Below are positions 56,757 to 64,000 of a stretch of 64,000 nt of DNA, piece by piece. The stretch is from Gammaproteobacteria bacterium (GTDB lineage Bacteria; Pseudomonadota; Gammaproteobacteria; SZUA-140). The notes beneath the pieces were generated by a model. That model ran no database searches, was not told where the DNA came from, and was given only the letters and a program-made list of their open reading frames with translations. Position 1 is the stretch's first letter. Every line of letters begins with the position of its first letter. The translations under genes were made by a program, and so were the position numbers. The stretch is taken from positions 615,393 through 679,392 of the forward strand of contig JADJQS010000001.1 of NCBI GenBank assembly GCA_016712635.1, written 5' to 3'.

Positions 56757-56798
56757 ATTGCTCCTGGGTCTCCGTATATGCATCGAGAAGCCAGCGAA

Positions 56799-57032
56799 TC
56801 ATTTTCTGATATTGGGTATTATGCTTCGTTGCCTCGCATAAGCTTCATCATAGGAGGAATCGGAAAAATACTTTTTATATGCATCTTTCAATAAGTCTTC
56901 ACAGGCTGGATCATGATTTTCAATCAACGCGGGCTTAAACCAAGACGACTCAACATTGACATCATCTGCCGGTGCCGGCTTTACCGCGCATGCCAAATAG
57001 AAGAACATCATCATGTAGTTCAGTTTCCGCAT
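56799..57032 (-). CDS. Small hypothetical exported protein, possibly truncated
   Basis: A 77-residue reading with an N-terminal hydrophobic stretch (LNYMMMFFYLACAV) like a signal or lipoprotein signal, followed by a short acidic region with ACEDLLKDAYKKYFSD. I do not recognise a family. Its base composition is lower in GC than the flanking chromosome. It lies between the 57.1-kb zinc-ribbon gene and an attC-like site, so it is probably a cassette gene; it may be the head of a longer, decayed protein. Confidence 0.4.
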   Translation of the reverse strand: MRKLNYMMMFFYLACAVKPAPADDVNVESSWFKPALIENHDPACEDLLKDAYKKYFSDSSYDEAYARQRSIIPNIRK

Positions 57033-57066
57033 CTGTTCCTTCTTTAATTAGAGAGAACCGAGAGGG

Positions 57067-57291
57067 TCAGAGATCTACACCCGATCGCCTTGCCCGAATG
57101 TGCATGGCAGATTTTTTATCGGAGGTATCGAGGTCAGCGATGGTTATATCAACAACTCTGACCCCTTGATACCCGCAACGTGAGCACTTGAATTGTTTCA
57201 CTTTGGGTTGGCTCATTGGAAAAAGCTTACTCACAATGGTCAACACAACGACCATTGCGATAAGAACTCCAATGACAATTTCCGGTGACAT
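57067..57291 (-). CDS. Small membrane protein with zinc-ribbon cysteines
   Basis: A 74-residue reading with one N-terminal membrane helix (IVIGVLIAMVVVLTIVSKLF) and a CSRCG knuckle near residue 36, then a short charged tail. Only one CxxC pair is present, so the ribbon is incomplete. It seems to share a cassette with the next small gene. Not a recognised family. Confidence 0.45.
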   Translation of the reverse strand: MSPEIVIGVLIAMVVVLTIVSKLFPMSQPKVKQFKCSRCGYQGVRVVDITIADLDTSDKKSAMHIRARRSGVDL

Positions 57292-57515
57292 TTAACTCCT
57301 AGGCTGGCACGACTGCAAATTGTTATTTGCTTCTATCCTTCTCATGATCTCACGTTTGCGAGAAACACTCTCATCGCCTATATCGATCCCCTAGGATCTT
57401 CAGTCGTAATGGGCTTTGACCCCTTTCCCCCACCTAAAATAACGTGGTCTGTCCCCTGTTGCCCATCGAACAATTTCCAAATTTGGTGCTTGAATCATAG
57501 TGAGTCCCTTTGTAA

Positions 57516-57587
57516 GGCCAACGCACAAGCTGTGAGGCGCAAACGAAGCACAGCGGAGTTTGCGCCCGAACAAGCGCCTTGTTAGGC
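57516..57587 (-). other. attC site of an integron cassette
   Basis: On the minus strand it opens GCCTAACAAGGCGCTTGTTC and ends CTTGTGCGTTGGCC, matching the RYYYAAC and GTTRRRY outer boxes. GGGCGCAAAC and GTTTGCGCC pair in the stem, and GCTTGT pairs with a bulged partner. It begins 12 bases after the stop codon of the TIR/NDT-like gene. Confidence 0.65.
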
Positions 57588-57599
57588 GCTTATCAAATC

Positions 57600-58761
57600 T
57601 TAATACGTTACTTTCAAATTTGGATGAAACGTACTCACTGGATTATCCGCAGAATCTGGATCCTTGAGCGCCATCCTTACTTGTGTTGCGATCTCAGCTT
57701 TATACGTTTGAAGATTTGGCACCATTGTGAAGATATTCGTAGTATCAATTTGGATGGTTCTGAATTGTTCTAAGTCGAAAGGTATCTTGTCGGCCTTCCT
57801 AATTATTTGAACCGTTGGAAGGCGACATACATGCCGCAGGCACAACTCGTAGAATACGTTTGGATTGTGATAAGAGAGGTCCGCAATAACAAGTTTTGCT
57901 TTTAAGATATGTTCAATAATTTGGGAAGTTATCATTCCAGGCTTGCCGATCTTATCCGCCCTGACAACGGCTAGCCCAAACTCTTCAAGAGTTGGTTCTA
58001 CAATAGATCCTAAAAACAAGTCTGCTGCGCCTATGCTCTGTGCCTTCATCACCAATAGGAGAAATGTAGAAACAAATCTTTTCCCATTCATGAGGTTCGG
58101 CCTTCGGGGCTTTGCCCCGATTCTCGTCTCGCGGTTGATCAACGGGATTTTCTAATGAAGTTGCCGATGAGCTCGATGCAGGCAACTCTTCCAGAATTTG
58201 CTCGATTGGCACTATCCTTTCGGGTCCAGCTATGGGCTTCAGTACACCAAGGAACTTAGAGTTAACGATAAACATCTAAACGCATTCCTTTACATCGTCC
58301 TCCGGTATGTTTTGCTCCTTTGCCAAATCCTCTAGCACAGATGTTGCTGGAAGCCTATTCCCTTTCAGCGAATCATAGAGAGCCTTAAATGGAGGAATCT
58401 TGTCGATGGCCAGCTGGAAACGTGCCTTTAGTTTGTCGCGTGGAGCGATCTCGGAACCTGTAACCACTTTCCCATCCGCAGTAAGCTCAAGGTGTTCGGC
58501 TGTATAGCTTCCTTTCGTCAAGCCATACTTATTCGAATTGACAATAAGCATGCGACTTGAGCTGCTGTCGGGCGATTTTCCAATTTGATCGAACAGGGTC
58601 AATCTGCGCACCTTTTGCCCGGCAGCGTGCTTTTGAATCGCATTTGCAAGAGTCAGGGCTTCTTCAAAGGATGCAGCCGGGAAGAGAGTGGTTCTGCGCG
58701 CTCTTTTCTGTGTGGCCTCTTGCTTTTGAGAAACCTTCCTTGCTGCAGCTTTCTTAACCAT
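57600..58761 (-). pseudogene. Protein with C-terminal TIR/nucleoside-deoxyribosyltransferase-like domain, broken
   Basis: Three pieces belong to one reading of about 385 residues. The N-terminal part (58761-58276) has a basic head and a domain with RMLIVNSNKYGLTKGSY and LTADGKVVTG. A TAG at 58276-58278 then interrupts it, and MFIVNSKFLGVLKPIAG continues in frame. The third part (CFYISPIGDEG joined to DLFLGSIVEPTLEEFGLAVVRADKI, then VIADLSYHNPNVFYELCLRH) follows after a frameshift near 58030. The last domain resembles the Rossmann-like nucleotide-binding or TIR-like domains of prokaryotic stress and defence proteins. It is a cassette gene ending 12 bases before an attC. Confidence 0.65.
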
Positions 58762-58792
58762 ACCTGCCTCCTTAGTGAAACTAGCTCGATTA

Positions 58793-58879
58793 ATCTAACG
58801 TTTCGCGTAACCGGCGGTCGAAAGCGGCAGAGCGAAGCGGCGCCGATTTTGGCCGTCCTAGTTCACGCGATTGTTAGGA
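58793..58879 (-). other. attC site of an integron cassette
   Basis: Minus-strand reading TCCTAACAATCGCGTGAACT at one end and TTACGCGAAACGTTAGAT at the other. TAAC/GTTA and TCGCGT/ACGCGA pair, so both outer and inner boxes of an attC are met; total 87 bases with a GC-rich middle. The stop codon of the upstream HEPN-like gene (TCC-TAA) lies inside the left box, a classic cassette arrangement. Confidence 0.75.
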
Positions 58880-60170
58880 TTGTTCATGAGCATGATGCTG
58901 GTCGTAGATTAGAAACTTGTAATAGTAAAGAGACTTGATGACGTGATGGAGATTATGCATTTCGCGGAATGCGATGAGCAGCAAATGCATGAAATCAAGA
59001 AACGCAAGGTCTTCCCCTTGAGCATTATCGATCCGGCCACCGTCTGGAAAATGGGTAACAACCTGTGTTGCTTGATCATACTGAACGTTATTGTGAGCGA
59101 TGGCATTGCGCAACCCAAGGTTAAAAACGTCTTGGGAGTGGTTGTACCAACAGTCGTCTAGGTACTTGAACTTGTCGGAAAGAGTCTTTTCGGACAACTT
59201 TCGCAAACCACTCAGTGAGCCGCCATCAATAGTCCTAAACGAGTTTGCATCTCCTCTATGCAAGAGATTATTTATCCCGGCAACCAGCACGAGTTGCCTG
59301 CCAATAATTTCAGAATGTCTTTGTAGAGGTCTTTAAAGCTAAAAAAATCGCTTGAGGAGACGCGCCCGGCGACAATTTTCGACATATCCCCCTTGATAAG
59401 ATCGAGAAATAGCGCGGGCCGCAACGGCAGCTCGGCATCAAATATCTTTGGGTATATTATCAAGCAATCTCTCTGTAGGGCATCCATGAATCCTGCTCTA
59501 AATATCTCATCAATAAATGAATCCAAGGTCGCTCTGTCGAATGCGAACAGCATCCTCGGCAATTTTTCAGAAATCTCCCTCCCGTGTTCATGTACGACAA
59601 AGGGAAGAAGGCTTTTGCTATAACCCGGTAAAGGTAGCGTTCAGGTCTTGCGGAAGAAGGGATTGCTCTTGATTTTCCTCCAGGTATTCCGCCGCCCTTC
59701 GCTGGAAAGAGCTGCTTGTTCTTTCCGTGGTATAGGTTGATTATCCGCTTCAGTTCTTCGGCCCTTGGATAGATCTGGTTCAGAGCATGCAACCTAGCGG
59801 CATGAAACTGGGATATCTCAAAAGCTTTCCTTCGGTCCCCGCCCGTCGCTTCCTCCACTTGAGCGAGTGAAGCAAACCATGGAGTGACGCCTGGCACATA
59901 CTCGCCGAATTTAACCGGAAAATCCAAGTGAAGGTCGACAAAAGGATTTATTCCGGAGAAAGGGCCATTGGCTTGCTGCTCCGATGGTTCGCATCCCTTA
60001 AAACTAAAATTGGAGTGAGGGGCCTCGGTGATGTCTAACACGATTTCCAGTTGCGAATGACAATGTGGGCATGAAAACTGGATCGGCTGGATGAGTCGAT
60101 TCGAATATCCAATCCTGCAGTCAGTATCTAACTCACAAGTACCACAGGTAATTGTCATACACGTATTCAT
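58874..60170 (-). pseudogene. Zinc-ribbon plus HEPN-like protein, broken by two frameshifts
   Basis: Three overlapping frames form one protein of about 430 residues. The first (60170 to about 59606) has CGTCELD..., a CPHCHSQLEI pair and PERYLYRVIAKAFFP. The second (to about 59310) gives MLFAFDRATLDSFIDEIF and FKDLYKDILKLLA. The third (to 58874) contains VAGINNLLHRGDA and GLRNAIAHNNVQYD, a RxxxxH motif (R-N-A-I-A-H) found in HEPN-fold RNases and ApeA-like proteins. A lost base near 59606 and a shift near 59310 break it. Function is unproven; a toxin or defence role is plausible. Confidence 0.65.
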
Positions 60171-60499
60171 GAATCCTCTACCAGAATGCCGCGAAATCCT
60201 AACAGTGAGTAGATATTAAAATACTCCGTTATAACGTATCAGTTTTATTCATAACACACATCCGCTCAGACTATTTCATTGATTATACGAACGGAATTTA
60301 GCGAGACCGCGGACAAATGGATAAGTGATCGGAGCATCCTTCACAACAACGGGCGGGTAACCGGCTACAGACAAAGTGGATTCCCGCCTGCGCGGGAATG
60401 ACGTGCATACAGTCTTGCCCTGCCATTAACAACGGTGACCGTCATCCTGGGGATCGCTGTGACGGCGGCCAACCATGCTCGCCTGAGTGTGAAACGACA
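60171..60499. other. Spacer at the right edge of the cassette region
   Basis: No gene is visible here. The left 100 bases are AT-rich; GAGTA/TACTC beside TATAAC and GTTAGGA near 60205-60245 could be a degenerate attC, but I do not count it. The ATTCCCGC/GCGGGAAT hairpin repeat lies at 60377-60402. Confidence 0.6.
60377..60402. repeat. ATTCCCGC/GCGGGAAT hairpin repeat
   Basis: GTGGATTCCCGCCTGCGCGGGAATGA, nearly identical to the copy at 40.79 kb and inverted relative to the copy at 39.20 kb. Confidence 0.8.
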
Positions 60500-60536
60500 C
60501 AAAAACAAAAGGCCGCCCCGATAACGGTGGCGGCCC
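60500..60536 (-). terminator. Rho-independent terminator of the O-methyltransferase gene
   Basis: Minus-strand GGCCGCC and GGCGGCC arms (60529-60535 and 60511-60517) enclose an 11-base loop and are followed by TTTTGTTTTTG. It lies 26 bases past the methyltransferase stop codon. Confidence 0.85.
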
Positions 60537-60560
60537 TGGTGTTTCAGTATTGCGGTGACG

Positions 60561-61604
60561 TCAGCGCTTGTAGCCGCTGACCATGATGAAGGGGCTGGGC
60601 GGGGCCATCTGTTCGGACTTGATGTCCTTGAAGCCGACCGCGCGCAGGATGTCTTCCATCTCGGTGGTGGAGTAGGACGAGCCCAGCACGGTGTTGATGA
60701 TCTGGTTGACGCCGATCAGGGCGGCGAGCTTGGGGCCCTTCTTGTCGCCCCACAGCAACTGCTCCTGGATCATGATGACGCCGTCCTTGTTCATGGAGTC
60801 GTAGCACTTCTTCAGCAGCTTCTTGATGTTTTCCGGCGATTCCTGGTTGGTCATCGAGGACAGCAGCATGGCGTCGTTGCCGGTGCCGAGGCTGTCGGTG
60901 TTGTAGTCGCCGGGCAGCAGCTTCACGCGGTTGTGCATGTTGTACATGTCGACAACCTCTTTCGCGATCTTCAGGTTCTGATCGCGGTCCATCGCCACGG
61001 CGTTCAGGCCAGGGTAGCGCTCGCAGAACTTGACCGCGAAGGTCGCGGGGCCGCAGCCGACGTCCATCAGTTGCTTCTTGCCGGTGAGGTTGAACATCGA
61101 GGTCAGCACGTCGGACTGCGACAGGGCGCGGTTGTGCATGCCCATCATGTAGTTGCGCGTCTCTTCGTCGGAGTAGGCCTGGTGCATCAGCGCCGAGGGC
61201 TTGCCGGTCTTGACCGTGTTGTAGAGGCCGCCCCAGGCCTGGTACCAGTTTTCGAACATGTAGACGATGCCGCCCTGGTAGTACTTGCTGGACTCGGCGA
61301 GGAACATCTTGCTGAACTGATTGTTGCGGAAGACGTCGCCGTCGCGGTCGAGGAAGCCGATCGAGACCAGCGCGCTCAGCAGCGCGCCCAGGCAGCGGCG
61401 GTCGGACTCGGTCTCGCGGGCGAGGGTGTCGAGGTCCTTGCTCTTGTCATCCAGGATGCTGAAGATGTTCAACCGGTTGGCGGCGTGCAGGACGCAGGAG
61501 TCCCAGTACGCGGACGCCACCTGCATCACCTTCATCGGATCCATGCCTTCCGGCATGTCCCAACCCCATTCGCCGCCCTTCTTGTCGCCCTGGGAACCTG
61601 ACAT
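60561..61604 (-). CDS. O-methyltransferase, family 2-like
   Basis: A 347-residue enzyme with an N-terminal winged dimerisation domain (about 25-110, LHAANRLNIFSILDDKSKDLDTLA) and a C-terminal SAM domain with QLMDVGCGPATFAVKFCERYP, AVAMDRDQNLKIAKEVV, a LLPGDYNTDSLG acidic loop and MIQEQLLW. This architecture belongs to hydroxyindole/plant-type O-methyltransferases; substrate unknown. The start at 61604 has AGGGGGG six bases upstream. The 302-base leader holds nothing else I can name. Confidence 0.83.
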   Translation of the reverse strand: MSGSQGDKKGGEWGWDMPEGMDPMKVMQVASAYWDSCVLHAANRLNIFSILDDKSKDLDTLARETESDRRCLGALLSALVSIGFLDRDGDVFRNNQFSKMFLAESSKYYQGGIVYMFENWYQAWGGLYNTVKTGKPSALMHQAYSDEETRNYMMGMHNRALSQSDVLTSMFNLTGKKQLMDVGCGPATFAVKFCERYPGLNAVAMDRDQNLKIAKEVVDMYNMHNRVKLLPGDYNTDSLGTGNDAMLLSSMTNQESPENIKKLLKKCYDSMNKDGVIMIQEQLLWGDKKGPKLAALIGVNQIINTVLGSSYSTTEMEDILRAVGFKDIKSEQMAPPSPFIMVSGYKR

Positions 61605-61907
61605 GGAAACCCCCCTGAGAGTTTGTATGGTATCGAGACTAAGTATCGGTAAGATATTGAAAAATACCGGCAAAATATAGCGAAAAACGCCGGAATTGTC
61701 CAGCCGGCGGGCCGGACCGCGCCGCTTTCACCCGGTCCCGCGCGCACCTAGGGCATTGCCGGGCCGGGAAAAAATCGTGGTTCCAGCCCCGTCAATCGCG
61801 CACCTGCCGCAGGTACTTGCGGTTCTTAGCGACGTGCGGGCAGCGGTTCTTGAGGTCCCGGAGCTTCTGGCGGAGACAGGTCGGTCCCCGGGCGAGCCGC
61901 CCGCCGG

Positions 61908-62468
61908 CTATTCGCGCTCGATGTCGCGATGGGCGTCCATCAGCGTCTTGGTCATGATGCGGTCGGTGAGCGCGATCGCGACCGACGAGACGATGAACGT
62001 GATATGGATGATGACCTGCCACTTGATGGCATGCTCGGTCATCTGCTCGGCGTTGATGAAGGTCTTCAGCAGGTGGATCGACGAGATGCCGATCAGCGCC
62101 ATCGACAGCTTGATCTTCATCGTCGCCGCGTTGACGTGCGCCAGCCACTCGGGCTGGTCCGGGTGCTCGCGCAGGTTGAGGCGGGACACGAAGGTCTCGT
62201 AGCCGCCGATGATGACCATGATGAGGAGGTTGGCGATCATCACCACGTCGATCAGGCCGAGCACGATCAGCATGATCTCGGTCTCGCCGATCTTGTGCGC
62301 CTCGTGCACCAGATGGTAGAGCTCGACGCCGAACAGATAGACGTAGACGGCCTGTGCGACGATCAGGCCCAGGTAGAGTGGCGCCTGCAGCCAGCGGCTC
62401 CAGAAGATGACCTCGGACAGGCCGACGTGGAGCATATTGCGCGGGGGGATCGTTTTGGTTTCGCTCAT
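61908..62468 (-). CDS. UPF0114/YqhA-like membrane protein
   Basis: A 186-residue inner membrane protein with about four helices: EVIFWSRWLQAPLYLGLIVAQAVYVYLF, LGLIDVVMIANLLIMVIIGGYETFVSR, a middle KLSMALIGISSIHLL and a C-terminal IIHITFIVSSVAIAL. This is the UPF0114/TIGR00645 family, function unknown. The ATG at 62468 follows a clean AGGAAGG. Confidence 0.88.
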   Translation of the reverse strand: MSETKTIPPRNMLHVGLSEVIFWSRWLQAPLYLGLIVAQAVYVYLFGVELYHLVHEAHKIGETEIMLIVLGLIDVVMIANLLIMVIIGGYETFVSRLNLREHPDQPEWLAHVNAATMKIKLSMALIGISSIHLLKTFINAEQMTEHAIKWQVIIHITFIVSSVAIALTDRIMTKTLMDAHRDIERE

Positions 62469-62568
62469 GCCTTCCTCAGAGAAAAATACCCGACATCGGG
62501 GTGAAAAATTCCGTCTATCTTAATGGAATTCCCACGCCGATCCCAACTGTCGCAGTCAATTAAGGTGC

Positions 62569-63093
62569 TCAGCCCCCCGGGGCTCCGGCCTGCTTCCAGT
62601 CCAGCAGGACCTCGATCAGCGCGCCGGCGAAGCGTTCCATGGCGATATCGATGCTGCCCCAGGGCCAGTCGAAGGTGGGGGGATATTCCGGGGACTCCGC
62701 CTCCAGGTAAAACCTGCTCAGCACCTGATCGCTCGAACCGTCGATCACCGTTACGTCCGCGCCCACCTCATTGCTGCCGGCCATCTCGCCCACGGCGATG
62801 CGCAGCGGGTTGTGCACCTCGACGAAGCGCTTTACGTGGATCTCTATGACCAGGCTGCCGGTGTCGCCCGACTCTCCGGCGGCCGCGACCGACTGGAAGA
62901 CCTGTTCCCCGTTCAGCTCATCGACCAGGATGAACTGCAGGGTCTCAAGGTGTTCCTGGGCCTTCGCCACGTCCGAGGTCACGCGGATCACGGCGTTGCC
63001 GTACGCCTCGAAACCGGCCGGGCGCTGCGGCTGCATGCCCGCGCATGCGGTCAGGAATATCAGAAGACCCAATACGAGGTGGGGCTTTCCCAT
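62569..63093 (-). CDS. DUF4410-like lipoprotein
   Basis: A 174-residue lipoprotein with signal LVLGLLIFLTACAG (lipobox TAC at about residue 17). The mature region has VIRVTSDVAKAQEHLE, IEIHVKRFVEVH and a DVTVIDGSSDQVLSRF strand, resembling DUF4410 lipoproteins of unknown role. It stands alone. Confidence 0.72.
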   Translation of the reverse strand: MGKPHLVLGLLIFLTACAGMQPQRPAGFEAYGNAVIRVTSDVAKAQEHLETLQFILVDELNGEQVFQSVAAAGESGDTGSLVIEIHVKRFVEVHNPLRIAVGEMAGSNEVGADVTVIDGSSDQVLSRFYLEAESPEYPPTFDWPWGSIDIAMERFAGALIEVLLDWKQAGAPGG

Positions 63094-63231
63094 GATGACG
63101 GCTCCGGTGATAGACGAGGATGATCTCCTGCGAGAGGGTCCATCATAGACGCGCCGGATGATGCCTGTGTTACATGACCCCGGCGCGCCTCCAGTATACG
63201 CCGCCGGCAGCCGTGCCCCAACAGCGCCCGC

Positions 63232-63816
63232 TCACACCGCCACCGCGCGCCGGCGATGGAAGATCAGCCCGATCAGCAGCACGCAGGCGATGGCAATGGC
63301 CGCCGGGAAGAGCACGGTCGTCAGCGAGTAGTGCTCCAGCGCCAGGATGACGAGGAGATTGCGCGCGGCGAACAGGCCGAAGAACAGCGGCGACTCCGTG
63401 CGCGGGAAGTGATAGGCCTTGCGCACCGTCGGCCCGAAGCCGAGCACGTCGACGAAGGTGAGGATGACCACGGCCCACAGCGGCCGGATCAGGGTCGCGT
63501 ACCACAGCTTAAGCGACCACAGCGCGAGGGTGAAGAACAGCCAGTCGAGCTTCGTGATGGTGGTGTCCGCCCTCTTTATATAGGCCAGCACGGCGATCAC
63601 GATGGTGATGCCGCCCGAGATCCCGATCGGCCAGGCGCCGACGCCGCCGCCGTCCGCGAGCTGCGCCAGGAACACCACGAAGGTCGTCGACCCCCAGATG
63701 ATCCAGGAGAACACATGCGGCCTGATCTCGCCCTTGACGATCGAACGGATGTAGGGCAGAAATACCGCCAGCGTGAGGGCTATGGCAATGGCGCTCAGGA
63801 GTTCTTTGACATGCAT
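63232..63816 (-). CDS. Hypothetical membrane protein
   Basis: A 194-residue protein with six hydrophobic segments: an N-terminal IAIALTLAVFLPYIRSIV, a motif RPHVFSWIIWGSTTFVVFLAQL at about 33-54, then GGITIVIAVLAY, LFFTLALWSLKLWY, VVILTFVDVLGFG and a final helix with LLIGLIF. The PHVFSWIIW element suggests a small transporter or PQ-loop-like fold, but no function can be given. Confidence 0.7.
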   Translation of the reverse strand: MHVKELLSAIAIALTLAVFLPYIRSIVKGEIRPHVFSWIIWGSTTFVVFLAQLADGGGVGAWPIGISGGITIVIAVLAYIKRADTTITKLDWLFFTLALWSLKLWYATLIRPLWAVVILTFVDVLGFGPTVRKAYHFPRTESPLFFGLFAARNLLVILALEHYSLTTVLFPAAIAIACVLLIGLIFHRRRAVAV

Positions 63817-63915
63817 GACTACATTGTTTCGTCTCGTTCACGCGGGAAAGGGTTTCGAAGTACATCAGGTACTCGATCAGGAGATCGACGAAGCCCCAGA
63901 TAGACGTGCCGGTCA

Positions 63916-63990
63916 TCAGCGGGGAAACTCCTGCACGCCCAGGGACAGCTTCAGTCCCTGCGACATCACCTCCGCGGTGCTCGAACTCAT
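63916..63990 (-). other. Short reading at the right edge, possible partial gene
   Basis: A minus-strand frame ends at the stop at 63916 and starts at an ATG at 63990, only 24 codons (MSSSTAEVMSQGLKLSLGVQ...). It may be the tail of a gene beyond the window or chance. Listed only because the window stops here. Confidence 0.25.
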
Positions 63991-64000
63991 CCTCGATCTC

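Larger units (their letters stand above)
56065..60170 (-). mobile_element. Decayed integron gene-cassette array without integrase (CALIN-like)
   Basis: This AT-richer block contains minus-strand genes separated by attC-like sites at 56065-56115, 56695-56756, 57516-57587 and 58793-58879, all in the same orientation and each just after a gene. Cassettes so defined are: toxin-antitoxin pair; two small orphan genes; a TIR/NDT-like gene; a zinc-ribbon/HEPN-like gene. Most are frameshifted. No intI gene or attI site is visible in the window, so it is either a CALIN or the far end of a larger integron. Confidence 0.65.

Noticed and set aside
57400..57498. 32-codon minus-strand reading just after an attC-like site
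   Set aside because: It has a weak ribosome site and overlaps a GGGGACAGACC half palindrome; too short and with no family to call a gene.
60195..60260. Possible extra attC at the right end of the array
   Set aside because: TATAAC and GTTAGGA boxes with GAGTA/TACTC arms exist, but the arms are only five bases and the inner boxes do not fit.

Overview
The window is a GC-rich, gene-dense bacterial chromosome segment. The gene set (DUF1820 protein, UbiX, Mpl, full-length CCA-adding enzyme with HD domain, UvrD with an E. coli-like C-terminus, YajQ, complex I NDUFA9-like dehydrogenase, UPF0114 and DUF1289 proteins, a 1357-residue PAS-GGDEF-EAL protein) points to a free-living gammaproteobacterium, probably of the Chromatiales/Acidiferrobacterales type. 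Several heme- or redox-linked genes (cytochrome P460, a CxxCH/FGE fusion, a membrane CxxCH protein, TauE, ApbE) suggest a respiratory, possibly lithotrophic life style. That placement is inference from gene content. I saw no rRNA, tRNA, CRISPR array or prophage.

Layout. 0.2-8.4 kb: a cytochrome P460 gene divergent from a MarR-type regulator with a C-terminal cysteine cluster, a large c-di-GMP turnover protein, and a minus-strand ChrA/GIY-YIG pair. 8.5-13.5 kb: asnB with two ATP-grasp genes, a possible small amide/peptide-bond pathway. 13.6-18.1 kb: a minus-strand block with a BNR-repeat protein/MoaD-like pair, cupin, DUF1289 protein and uvrD. 18.3-26.4 kb: sugar kinases, pentapeptide and ankyrin proteins, and an ABC efflux operon (ATPase, FtsX permease, HlyD adaptor). 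26.5-32 kb: a c-type heme/formylglycine-generating-enzyme fusion with a second FGE-like gene, and a MotA/ExbB-like protein paired with a membrane-anchored von Willebrand A protein. 32-46.7 kb: mostly housekeeping genes (fructosamine kinase, transaldolase, a stand-alone MetH activation domain, mpl, ubiX, cca, aldehyde dehydrogenase, yajQ, methyltransferases). 48.3-54.5 kb: a likely metal/flavin envelope module made of a YcnI-like protein, a lipoprotein, a TlpA thioredoxin, a DUF4266 lipoprotein, a DUF3570 beta-barrel fused to a His/Met-rich second barrel, and ApbE.

56.0-60.2 kb is visibly more AT-rich and looks like a decayed array of integron gene cassettes on the minus strand without an integrase in view (a CALIN). 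I see three good attC-like sites and one weaker one. Each good site follows a cassette gene, and two stop codons lie inside the left attC box. The cassettes hold a frameshifted toxin-antitoxin pair, small orphans, a broken protein with a TIR/deoxyribosyltransferase-like domain and a broken zinc-ribbon/HEPN-like protein. Frameshifts are confined to this region, which argues for real decay rather than poor sequence. 60.5-64 kb returns to ordinary minus-strand genes.

The spacers hold several short repeat families: (a) 25-bp palindromes with GGGGACAGATTT arms; (b) heptamer arrays with a TGAGG core (GTGAGGC or CTGAGGA units) in facing pairs that touch or overlap stop codons at several gene ends; (c) ATTCCCGC/GCGGGAAT hairpins; (d) a TAGCCCGGATG inverted repeat flanked by 23-bp direct repeats.
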